Source of the DNA: Setophaga petechia
Lineage: Eukaryota > Chordata > Aves > Passeriformes > Parulidae
Direction of reading: 5' to 3'
DNA length: 64,000 bases
Assembly: GCA_024362935.1 (NCBI GenBank)
Contig: JANCRA010000115.1
Span: 558,001 to 622,000, forward strand
A program made the translations under genes and the position numbers. Shown here piece by piece: positions 10,510-21,826 of the stretch (position 1 is its first letter; each line of letters opens with the position of its first letter). The notes under the pieces were generated by a model. The model saw only the letters and a list, made by a program, of their open reading frames with translations, was not told the DNA's origin and did no database searches.

Positions 10510-12495
10510 AGCATCCTGGCATGGTTTGGGTTGGAAAGGACCTTAAAGCTCATCTCAGGCCTCGGGGACATCTTCCACTAGGCCAGGCTGTCCAAGCCCT
10601 GTCCAACAAGGCCTTGGACACTTAGGCTAGCTCAAATTCAACATTAAATTCAGCTTAGCTGCTCCAGGTGCTTTAGGAAGCCCCTAAAACCCAGTTTGCC
10701 AAGAGTTGGGAGGACATAAAAACCACATTTAATGCCTCTCACCCCTGCCAGGGAGCAGGCACAGGTGAGAGGCAATAACTCAATCTTTCCTTTGCTGCCA
10801 CCCTGAGCATCCCAGCTCCACCAGGGCCCTGCTTTCTCCATCACCAGGGGAAAGGACCTTAAAGCTCATCTCAGGCCTTGGGGACATCTTCCACTAGGCC
10901 AGGCTGTCCAAGCCCTGTCCAACAAGGCCTGGGACACTTAGGCTAGCTCAAATTCAACATTAAATTCAGCTTAGCTGCTCCAGGTGCTTTAGGAAGCCCC
11001 TAAAACCCAGTTTGCCAAGAGTTGGGAGGACATAAAAACCACATTTATAAATATTTAATGCCTCTCACCCCTGCCAGGGAGCAGGCACAGGTGAGAGGCA
11101 ATAACTCAATCTTTCCTTTGCTGCCACCCTGAGCATCCCAGCTCCACCAGGGCCCTGCTTTCTCCATCACCAGGGGAAAGGACCTTAAAGCTCATCTCAG
11201 GCCTAGGGGACATCTTCCACTAGGCCAGGCTGTCCAAGCCCTGTCTAACAAGGCCTTGGACACCTAGACTGGCTCAAATTCAACATTAAATTCAGCTTAG
11301 CTGCTCCAGGTGCTTTAGGAAGTCCCTAAAACCCACATTGCTGAGAGTTGGGAGGACATAAAAACCACATTTATAAATATTTGATGCCTCTCACCCCTGC
11401 CAGGGAGCAGGCACAGGTGAGAGGCAATAATTCAATCTTTCCTTTGCTGCCACCCTGAGCATCCCAGCTCCACCAGGGCCCTGCTTTCTCCATGAGGAAA
11501 GGACCTTAAAGTTCATCTCAAGCCTTGGGCAGGGACATCTTCCACCAGGCCAGGCTATCCCAGCCCTGTCCAGCATGGCCTTGGACACTTAGACTGGCTC
11601 AAATTCAACATTAAATTCAGCTTAACTGCTCCAGGTAATTTAAGAAGTCCCTAAAACACAATTTGCCAGGAGCTGGGAGGACATTAAAACCACATTTACA
11701 AGGAGTTATTGCCTCTCATCCCTGCCAGGGAGCAGGCACAGGTGTGACACCCTTTTCCTTTGCTGCCACCACACCCAGTGTGCCACCCTGAGCATCCCAG
11801 CTCCACCAGGGCCCTGCTTTCTCCATCACCAGAGGAAAGGACCTTAAAGCTCATCTCAAGCCTTGGGCAGGGATGTCTTCCAGCAGGTCAGGCTGTCCAA
11901 GCCCTGTCTAACAAGGCCTTGGACACTTAGGCTAGCTCAAATTCAACATTAAATTCAGCTTAGCTGCTCCAGGTACTTTAGGAAATCCCTAAAACCCAGT
12001 TTGCCAAGAGTTGGGTGGACATAAAAACCACATTTATAAATATTTAATGCCTCTCACCCCTGACAGGGAGCAGGCACAGGTGAGAGGCAATAACTCAATC
12101 TTTCCTTTGCTGCCATCCTGAGCATCCCAGCTCCACCAGGGCCCTGCTTTCTCCATCACCAGGGGAAAGGACCTTAAAGTTCATCTCAAGTCTTTGGAAG
12201 GGACATCTTCCAGCAGGTCAGGCTGTCCAAGGCCTGTCCAACATGGCCTTGGACACCTAGACTGGCTCAAATTCAATATTAAATTCAGCTTAGCTGCTCC
12301 AGGTGCTTTAGGAAGTCCCTAAAACCCACATTGCTGAGAGTTGGGAGGACATAAAAACCACATTTACAGGGAGTTATTGCATCTCACCCCTGCCAGGGAG
12401 CAAGCACAGGTGAGAGGCAATAACTCAATCTTTCCTTTGTATGACACCCTGAGCATCCCAGCTCCACCAGGGCCCTGCTTTCTCCATCACCAGGG
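10510..12495 (-). repeat. Six-copy ~325-bp tandem array containing a CR1 3' end
   Basis: ggaaaggaccttaaag starts at 10533, 10849, 11175, 11496, 11834 and 12164, and a truncated ggaaaa follows at 12495; periods are 316-338 bp. The first ~110 bp of every unit is a minus-strand CR1 3' end: tttgggttggaaaggacc, then catcttccactaggccaggc and ccttggacactt. The remaining ~210 bp is non-CR1 (ttcaacattaaattcagctt, gcctctcacccctgccaggg, agctccaccagggccctgct). A CR1 insertion plus flank has therefore become a local satellite-like array. The terminal CR1 phrase catggtttgggttgg precedes only the first unit. Confidence 0.93.
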
Positions 12496-13264
12496 GAAAA
12501 GCCCTCCAAATTTCCTCCAAATCTCCTCCAAATCTCCTCCCAACTTCCTCCACAGGCCTCTCCTCTCATGCAGAGCACCCCCAGCTCTTGCCCACTCAGG
12601 GATTTCCTCAGGATTTTTGTTGATGACCAAGATCTTGGCCCAGGATAGAAAATCCCGATGAAGGCAGCCAAGCCCCGTGCAGCTCCCTCCTGGCTGCTTT
12701 AAGTTTAACTTTCCCTGTTTACCTTTTAATTTAATGTATTCTTTTGATCTCTCTTCCTCTCCTTTCTCTTGTCTCCCCGAGTTTGCTGACACAGGAGAAG
12801 CATGACAAGCTCAGACAGGCCTAACCTACTTTTTCCCTTTTCTCTGGTACATGTGAATGCTCCCACTCTCCTTCCCAGCATATGAAAGCACATCCCAAGG
12901 ATCATTATAATGATATTTCCAGTCCCCTGTGAAGTAATTCCCTCACTGACAGGTGAGGAAACTGAGACACACACAGAGCTCTTAAATTACTTGCCCCCCA
13001 AAAGGGGAAATAAAACCCACCAGGCTCTTGATTTCTTGGTCCCAAATCTCTATAAAATTCACATTTCTCAAGCCACCACAGGTTTGGAAAGTGTCTCCAC
13101 TCCTAAAAACAGCAGAATTTTAGGTGTCCATCAGAGGGGTTTGCAGATTTCTGGGGTTTAGTTTCAGCTGAGGAGCTCTGGTGACCTTGCAGGCTGTGCT
13201 GGCACCTGGGAGCTGCACAGGGACTGGGGACAAGGCATGGAGGGACAGGACACAGGGATGGGCT
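12496..13264. other. Single-copy stretch with short pyrimidine repeat
   Basis: Starts with a few degenerate copies of ctcctccaaatct (about 12503-12550), then unique sequence. No gene is recognised. Confidence 0.45.
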
Positions 13265-13965
13265 TCAAACTGACAGGGGACAGGTTTAGGTGGGAGTTTG
13301 GGAAGGAATTCCTGGCTGGGATGGTGGGGAGGCCCTGGGATGGAACTCCCAAAGCAGCTGTGGCTGCCCCTGGATCTCTGGCAGTGCCCAAGGCCAGGCT
13401 GGAACACCCTGGGATATTGGGAAGTGTGGGAGCCATGGTGGGACTGGTTGGGCTTTGAGGTCCCTGAAACCCAAACTATTCCAGGATTCCATGTTTAGAT
13501 GGGATTTTGGGAAGGAATATTGGGAGAGGGTTAGGGTTAGGGTTAGGGTTAGGTTTAGGGTAGGGTGGGATTTTGGGAAGGCATTCCTGGCTGGGAGCGT
13601 GAGCAGACCCTGGGATGGAATTCCCAGAGCAGCTGTGGCTGCCCCTGTGTCCCTGGCAGTGCCCAAGGCCAGGCTGGAACACCCTGGGATATTGGGAAGT
13701 GTGGGAGCCATGGTGGGACTGGTTGGGCTTTGAGGTCCTCAAACCACTCCAGCATTCCATGTGCTGGTTTAGATGGGATTTTGGGAAGAAATATTGAGAG
13801 AGGGGCTGGGGCAGAATTCCCAGAGCAGCTGTGGCTGCCCCTGCATCCCTGGAAGAGCCCAAGGCCAGGCTGGAGCACCCTGGGACACTGGGAGCTGTCC
13901 CTGCCCATGGGACTGGGTGAGCTTTGAGGTCCCTCCCAGCCCCTCCTGCCATTCCATGGAATTTG
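13265..13965 (+). mobile_element. CR1 LINE 3' ends, three tandem plus-strand copies
   Basis: Three CR1 3' fragments run head-to-tail (about 13265-13490, 13491-13770 and 13771-13965). Each contains agagcagctgtggctgcccc or a close variant, cccaaggccaggctgga and a gggctttgaggtcc end. Their junction sequence tttagatgggattttggga matches the copies at 8.8-9.3 kb, so the two clusters share a duplication history. Copies one and two end in a tgggatattgggaagtgtgg variant, showing local homogenisation. Confidence 0.85.
13531..13566 (+). repeat. Interstitial TTAGGG tract
   Basis: Three perfect ttaggg hexamers, then ttaggt, ttaggg and tagggt, lie at the junction of two tandem CR1 3' ends. This is the vertebrate telomere motif in forward orientation. 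The shorter cousin at 9178-9195 occupies the same place in another CR1 copy. Confidence 0.85.
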
Positions 13966-16130
13966 CTTCATCCCAGCCTTGGATATCCCCCAGCCAAGCT
14001 GTTTTCCCTCCTTGCAGGGGATAATCAGTGCTGAGCCACTTGACAGAAATCAGATTCCCAGTTATGACACCAGCTAAAATCCCATCACCCCCTCCAGGGC
14101 ACAGAATAAACCCCAGCATTTACACATCTGAACTTCCAAATGCAAAATTAAAATTAGACTAAAATTATCTGAATTCAGATATTGACACCTTTGGGGTTCA
14201 TATTCTCAAAGATGTTCTCTGCAACACCTTTTTTTTTCCTTGTGAAAGCTGAAATTAGCACATTATCTTGGAGTCTGCAAGGCAAAAAACCCCCAAGTAC
14301 TGCAAGGAGAGAATGATAAAATCAAAGGTGGACTTGGAGCATCTGCAGCAGAGCACTCAAGATAACCAAATTATATTAATTAATTTTTGAGGTGAGTTAG
14401 TTGAGAACTGTTAAAATTCTGTTTAGACTCCAAAATCAGAGTGGTTTGAATTTGGTTTCACTGCATTTAGTTCGGAACCAAATCAAATTTACACAAAATC
14501 TCTTCCACCAAGAGCAAGAGTGACCACAGAGGGCTCAGTGCACTTCAATGCACTTTATCTGTGCATCCCCACTTTAATAAAAATTAACTTCTGCCCACCC
14601 CAGTGCAGACAATCCCACAGTTTTTCCACCTAGAGATGCAATAATTCTCCTTTTCCAGCTCAGTTTTGCTTCTGCTGTGATGTTTAATTATCTCCAGTGC
14701 AGCAACAGCCACGCCACTCCAGAAAGAAATCAATTTTCCCTTTGCTGCCAGCTCTAAATGCATGTATTCCATAATCAGCCTCCCAGAACACACATTTGGG
14801 ACTGCACATCTGGGCAGCACATGAGAGGCCACCTCAGCTCTTAAATTATTTTGCAACCATCCCTCCCAGACCCAGCTTTGGGTATTTTTTTTCCCCTTCG
14901 TTTTGCTACCAAAATAAAAAAAAAAGAAAAAGGAGTGATGTTTTTAGTTGATAAGATGTTAATTAATAAAATTTCAGCTGCATTAATGGGATGCTTCTCA
15001 GTCCTAAAAATCCTGCATTATACCTTGGACATCTTATCTGGGGGTTTTTGGTGTGTTCTCTGTTCCTGCCATCAGCCCTGGGACTCATTTCTCCCCTCAC
15101 TGACTCCCAAATGCCTCTGGGCACTCCAGCACCTTTCTAGAACACCCAAAAATGAGGAAAAAACCCCAAAACCTCCAGAACAGCAAGGAAATATCAACTG
15201 GATTCAGTGCTGACAGCTCTGAGGGTCTAAAGGAGGAGAATTCCCACTGCACAGCAGCTCCATTGAGGGTCCTGAGTATTTTATTTATTCTATTTTCCCT
15301 TTCTTTAATTTCCAAAGCTGCCCAGTGCATTCAGGGAGAAAATACCAATGAAATAAAGACCAGGATGATGTGGAGATGAGTCTCAGAAGGAGCCAAAATG
15401 GCCAGAGCAGAAATTTTCACCCTGTCCCACCCCAGCCTCTGCAGCAAGAGCTGGAACCTCAGCCAAACCCTGGATTTCAGGGAGGGAATCCCAGAATCAC
15501 CAAGCTGAAAACATCAATTAATCATCAAACATCATTCAGAAGCACAAAAGCATTTTGGCAGAGGTAGAGGAACACTGAGAACCTCAGGTTCCCTCCAGCT
15601 TGTGAGCTGCCCTTTGTTTTCCACTTCAACTAAAGAATTTCCTTGAGGAAAAATCATGGAAATAACATTTGGGACAATTTTTTCTCCAGTGAAATGCTCC
15701 CAAAACCCCCCTGGGGTGGGTTCTGGCCAGAACTGGAGCCTGAGTGTTTCAGAGAGGGGCTGAGCCCCAGCCCCTGGGCTGGTGCCATGGCTCAGTGCAG
15801 GATTCAGATTTCTCCCTCTTTCTTTCAGATTTTCTTCGGAATCCCAAAAAAAATCATTCAGAGGAGCAGCCAGGGTGTTTTCTGTGCTGGAGCTGCTCTC
15901 ATTCCTCCCTCCCTGTGTTTCAGGAGAGGCAGTGCTCTGCTAGGGCCGGATCTTGGCTGATTTTATTGTCTTGGGGCCAAGGAAAAAGGGGGAGACCCAT
16001 AAACACAAAGATGCCAAGATAGCACGAGGCTGCAGCTGGAATGCCCAGCCCTGGCTGCTTTGTTCCCTGGGAATAATCAATATATTGGCAGAGATTATAT
16101 CTATTTTCAAATGAGGAGAGTGGAGGTGCA
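13966..16130. other. Single-copy stretch, possible conserved blocks
   Basis: Unique sequence without a recognised gene. The block at about 14580-14860 is rich in AT cores embedded in mixed sequence and could be a conserved element; this is impression only. Confidence 0.4.
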
Positions 16131-16748
16131 AAAAGATATAATTTAATTTCTTATTATATTTCTTATAATATATATATTAATATAATTAAATATTATATTT
16201 AATTATATATTACTGTATATTATATATTATAATTATATATTATATAATGATATATAATTATATATTTATTATATAGTATTATATATTATATATAATAAAT
16301 ATAATATATATATTAATATGTATTAATATCTTATATATAATATATATAATATATATATTATAAGATATAATATATATATTATATATATTATAAGAATAAT
16401 ATATATAATGTATAATATATATTATATATTATAAGAAATATATTAAGAAATAAATATAATAATATCTATTATTATAATATAAGAAATATAATAACATATA
16501 TTATATAATATATAATTATATTATATATTATATATAAATTATTATATATAAGTATATTATATATTATATATTATATATAAATTATTATATATATATTATT
16601 ATAAATGTATAATTATATTATATTATAGTATAGTACAGTATATATAATTATATTATGTTATGTTATATTATATTATATTATACATATTAAATATCATATA
16701 ATATACATTGTAATATAAGAAATATTGTATATATATATATATATATTC
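16131..16748. repeat. AT-rich microsatellite tract, about 620 bp
   Basis: Almost wholly A and T, built from tatata, ttatat and aatata strings without one fixed period, ending in a clean (AT)n run near 16729-16746. Likely a hotspot for replication slippage and assembly error. Confidence 0.95.
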
Positions 16749-17329
16749 CATAAATCCTAAATCTTCTTTTTATTCACAGTTTTACTCTGATTTGACACCT
16801 CCTGTTCTGCTTTTTCCCCCTCTACAGGTGCCACCAAAATATTTCTGCACAAAATCTTTGGGCTAAGAAAACCAAACTTTTATGGCTGTGGCAAATGGAC
16901 CCACTGGAACCCAAATCCCACAGGAAATAACCAGATTTAACTGCAAACTTTAAATTCTGTTTGGCACACAGGCTCCACAAACGTGGCTCCACAAGCCAGG
17001 GTGGTTGAATTTTCACTGAATTCAACAATCCCAGGCTAATTTGGAGTTTTCTGTGGCAGCAGCTCCCAGAAAATCACCTGGAAATGAAATGAACCCAGCT
17101 CCAGAGTGCTCTGCATTGCTCTGCACCCTGCCCTGCCCTGCTGGCCCCTGACCCACAGCACAAACCCCAGGGCAGCTGCTCCCAGCTCAGCCCTTCTGGA
17201 GGATGAGCCCTAAATTCACAGGGAAGGAAATTAAAATGATGCAAACTCCTGTTTGATAAACCCCTCCTGTGCTGCAGAACCCTGAGCTGCAGGAAATCAC
17301 CCCAAAGCATCGCCCTCATCACAGGATGA
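16749..17329. other. Single-copy stretch, no gene seen
   Basis: Ordinary composition between the AT tract and the 12-bp array. Nothing is recognised. Confidence 0.45.
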
Positions 17330-18193
17330 CCAAAAACCCAAAACCTGACCCAAAACCTGACCCAAAACCTGACCCAAAAACCTGATCCAAAACCTCACCC
17401 AAAACCTCACCCAAAACCCACGAAAACCTCACCCAAAACTTCACCCAAAACCTGACTCAAAACCTCACCCAAAACCTGACACAAAATCTCACCCAAAACC
17501 TCACCCAAAACTTCACCAAAACTTCACCCAAAACCTCACCCAAAACCTCACCCAAAACTTCACCCAAAACCTCACCCAAAACCTGACCCAAAACCTCACC
17601 AAAACCTGACCCAAAACCTGACCCAAAACCTGACCCAAAACCTCACTCAAAACCTCACCCAAAACTTCACCCAAAACCTGACCAAAAACCTGACCCAAAC
17701 CCTGACCCAAAACCTGACACAAAATCTCACCCAAAACCTCACCCAAAACCTCACCAAAACTTCACCAAAACCTCACCAAAACCTGACCCAAAACTTCACC
17801 CAAAACCTGACCCAAAACCTCACCAAAACCTGACCCAAAACCTGGCCCAAAACCTGACCCAAAACCTCACCCAAAACCTCACCCAAAACTTCACCCAAAA
17901 CCTCACCCAAAACCCCACCCAAAGCCTGACCAAAAATCTCACCCAAAACCTGACCCAAAACCTGACACAAAACCTCACCAAAACTTCACCCAAAATCTCA
18001 CCCAAACCCTGACCCAAACCCTGACCCAAACCCTGACCCAAACCCTGACCCAAACCCTGACCCAAACCCTGACCCAAAACCTCACCCAAAACCTCACCCA
18101 AAACCTCACCCAAAACCTCACCCAAAACCCACGAAAACCTCACCCAAAACCTCACCCAAAACCTGACCAAAAACCTGACCAAAACCTCACCAG
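17330..18193 (-). repeat. 12-bp C/A-rich minisatellite, about 70 copies
   Basis: Repeats of acccaaaacctc and acccaaaacctg run for 860 bp, with occasional tt and 11-mer variants. The G-rich strand is the minus strand (gaggttttgggt). One block, 18001-18075, has changed to acccaaaccctg and is homogeneous, placing 13 C-triplets 3 nt apart. Minus-strand open frames of Val, Leu, Gly and Phe (up to 162 codons) arise because the 12-bp period keeps frame. Confidence 0.95.
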
Positions 18194-20221
18194 GTGTGAG
18201 GAGGGAGCCTGGAGCTCCCTGCAGCCCCCCCAGTGCTGCCTGCACTGCCAGCCCGAGGTTTGCAGAGCTCTCTTCCAGCACAGGATGCTCAGCTTTCCTC
18301 CAAGGCAACTCAAGAGCAACAAGTTTTCCCCAGGGAAGTCGATTTAGGATTTAGGATTCCCCAAATCCAGTTATTTAAGGTAAAGGCTGCAGGGCACAGG
18401 CAGGGCAGGAGAGAAAACCCCACTGTGAGAGGGGCCAGCAGCTTCAGCTCAGGACTTGCAGTGTTTAAACCTCATTTAAACTTATTTTTAAATCTATAAA
18501 ATCTGAGCAGGAAAGTAAATGTGATGCAACACAAAATAAAATTAAATTAAAAAAAAAAATCCATCAGCCTGCCCATCAAAATGAGTTTTCAGCACAAAAC
18601 AAAGCCTTTTGCCTGTGCACACAGAAATTTCCAGCGCTCAGCTCCAAAAACACTCCCAGGCCATCAAGGTGAGGCTTTTCCATTCAGGTTCACAAACTAA
18701 GATGTCATTGTAAGTGGTTTAGAAGCCCAGCAAATTTTAATATCCATGCCAGCGTGTGTGACCAAAGGGATTACCCACAATGGCTCACCTGATTAGTTAT
18801 ACAAATGCCTGCTTTTTATTTTCGTTGGGTTTTTTTTTTTTTATCTCTCTTTCTTTTTGCTTCTTTCCCCCTTTTCAATCCAAGAGCGTGCAGAATGCCA
18901 GGCAGGAGAATGGGCTGTGTGCTGGAATGTCTGAGGGCTGCAGCCTTGGGATTTCTATTCCACGCTGAATTCATTGTTCTCCCTCCCAGCCCTGCTGCCC
19001 TCTAAACCACGCTGCAGCCATGACAGAAATAAATTAGCCCGAGGTACAGGTCACACCTTCAAGGGCAGGCAGAACTCTGGGTAAAATCAATAGAGAAGAT
19101 GGGAGTCTCTAACAGCTGAAGCAGAAAGAATGGCACATTGAGGGCTTTACACATCCCCACACAAAGGCACTTTGCACAAACCCCGGGCCCTGCTGCCTGG
19201 GGAACACAAAGCTCGTTTTTTTCCAGCCACCTGAACCCCGAGAGCAGCTCAGAAAAGCCCCAATTTCTATGGAGAATTTGCATCTCGATGCACAGAGTTC
19301 CATTTCTTTGCACCTCTGCCCGGGGAAAGGGGATTCAGATGCTGAACTCTGGCCCAGGTTGTAACTCTTAATAAAACTTTTTTTTTTTTTTTGCAGAGAG
19401 CAGAATCTTCACTGAGCTTCAGCTTAAATTTTGCAGCAGTGTCCAACCCTCAAACAAATAAAAAAACCTCTCCTGAACTTTGCTGAACTCCACGAGGCAC
19501 CAACAGACACTGAAATATGTCTTGCATTCATTATTTTAATTTGTGATTTGAAAGTAATGGATAAAACACCAAAAATTATCGAGAGCCTCAAACTCAGGCT
19601 TCTGAATTTCTGCATGCCAGCTCCTCTGAACCCAGGAGAGAGAAGATTTATCAGGATTTGGATATGGGAAGATTGATGCAGGAGTCAAGTGGGTTTTGCT
19701 AATGTCCCTCTGGTGAGTTAAGGATGAACTCTCAGAGTGGGGCTCACAACCTGTTCAGACACTTCCCACGTCCCACGGGGCTCCCACCTGCCTTGCCAGG
19801 CTCCTAAAAGCTTTAAAGGCTGATTTCAGCTCCCACAATACTTCTAAAAATAGGAGTTAAACTCCTGAGTCCCGCAGGAGTTTCTGCAATTGTTGCCCAG
19901 GAGGTTTCTCCACAGACAGAGCTAAAAGCTTTTCTCCTCTCCTGTCCCCCCCAGACTTCTCCAGAGACAACTTTGGCCCAAAAGCAGCTGGATCCAAATC
20001 CAAATGAACCCTGATTTTCTGCAAAGCCAGCAGGAAAATGTCAAATAAATAACTTTCCCCTGACCTCCTTGTTTGTTTGCTTTTTTTTAAAAAAAAAACC
20101 CCCACACAACACCAACACGTGTCTTGTGCTTTGATCTCGTGTTGGACTCACACTTCCACCAAAAGAAGTGGCAAAAGAAATTCTGTTTGTACTTACATTT
20201 GTGGAGCCTGTGTGGCCAGAC
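18194..20221. other. Single-copy stretch with homopolymer runs
   Basis: Unique sequence with T runs near 18831-18842 and 19378-19393. The block 18690-18830 (ggattacccacaatggctc, ctgattagttatac) has a conserved-element look. No gene is recognised. Confidence 0.4.
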
Positions 20222-20489
20222 AGAATTGCTTTCATTCCCACTGCTACCTGCAAAAATGAAGGGAGGAATTCACCATTAACACCAGGAATTCACCAGAATT
20301 GCTGGCCAGAATTCATCAGAATTGCTTTCATTCCCACTGCTACCTGCAAAAATGAAGGGAGGAATTCACCATTAACACCAGGAATTCACCAGAATTGCTG
20401 GTCAGAATTCATCAGAATTGCTTTCATTCCCACTGCTACCTGCAAAAATGAAGGGAGGAATTCACCATTAACACCAGGAATTGTTTTTT
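20222..20489. repeat. 96-bp tandem repeat, 2.8 copies
   Basis: attgctttcattcccactgc starts at 20225, 20321 and 20417, exactly 96 bp apart. Copies are nearly identical, so the expansion is recent or the array is under conversion. Since 96 is a multiple of three, the plus-strand frame stays open. Confidence 0.93.
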
Positions 20490-21826
20490 TTTGCTCACAG
20501 TCACTGCCCCATGTCTCAAACACCTCTCTGCCTTTTAGGAGAAATTGGGGTAAAATTTAACAGCTTGAGGGAAAAGATTTTATTTTGAACTTGTAAAGAG
20601 ATTTTATTTTGAACTTTTCCAACTCCCCCATGGCTCATTCCCTGCAGCAATTCCATGTGCTCGTCCTGGGGACAGGGGAGGTGGGGAAGAGGAACATTCT
20701 GGAAGTTCCCAGGGGTGTTCAGGGCACTGACCCTGGCAAACATCGGGCACAGGAGCCTCCAGTGCCCTGCCCTGCTGTTCCCTGGCTCCTCTCGAGCACA
20801 GGAGGGTGATGGCAATGCACATTCCAGCCTGAGACACCTCCAACACTGCCTCAGGCACCATTTGCAGTTTTCCCCTTACACTTCTGCACTAGGCATGAAA
20901 AAATACAGTTTATAATGCCTCCTGCAAAGAGATTCCACGTCCTCACCCAGTGCAGCTTCCTCCAAAATAAATCATCCCTGCTTTCCCACCTCCCTGAGCT
21001 CTCCCATGTAGAGAATTCTGCTCTTGGGAGAGCATCCCAACCACCACAGGGTCCTCTGCCTGCACAGATCACGTTTAGGAATGTTCCTGAATCCCATTTG
21101 GGATGCAGGGATGACCCATCAGAGACACCCCCATGTGGGGCTCTTTCCCTCATCCCTGCTGCCCCTCTTTCCCAGGGTGTTTCAGATGGATCTTGCCATC
21201 CTGATCCTCAAAATGCCCTGAGAAATCCCCACCTTCAATTAAAAAAAAATTTAAAAAGGATGGGTGAGCACTGGGAGGTGCCTGAAGTGCTCCAGAATTC
21301 CAAGAGCAGCCCCACAGCTGAAGGAGATGGGATCCAACCCATTCCTCTCCTCCAAATCCTCCAAATTTCACCTCTGCCCCTTGATTGTGGCTGGATTCAG
21401 ATGGGGACATCTCCATTCCAAAGAGCAAAACCATCCATGGAACTTTGGAGGGACACATTAAGGTTTTTTTCCTTATTTAAATAGTTTAAAAACCCAGAAT
21501 TCGGCACAAAAATGAGGACAGAAAATGAGGTTAAGCACATTTGCAATGGTTTGCTCCACTCTGGAGGTAAATGAAAGCTTAGAAATGGTAAATGAAAGCT
21601 TAGAAAGACCTGGGCCTTTCCAGGAACTGTGGAATTCCCCTCCCTTGGTTTAGAAATAAAGGAGGATTTAAATGCAACCCACAAACAGGAGCAGACTTGC
21701 CTTGGGAATACCTGGGGAGGTGGAGGAAGAAATGAATTTCTATTTAAGGATGAAAACAAAGGAGGACAGGAGAATAAATGGATTCTTGGCCAAAACCTGG
21801 CTGATCCTCATTTAATGGATCTGATA
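20490..21826. other. Single-copy stretch, no gene seen
   Basis: Contains a small duplication of gattttattttgaactt (about 20575-20617). The 189-codon open frame at 20915-21484 shows no domain, initiation context or splice pattern I recognise and is left as chance. Confidence 0.4.

Noticed and set aside
13531..13566. Chromosome end or fusion point marked by TTAGGG
   Set aside because: Only about five hexamers inside CR1 sequence, with a similar mini-tract in another CR1 copy; too short and explained locally.
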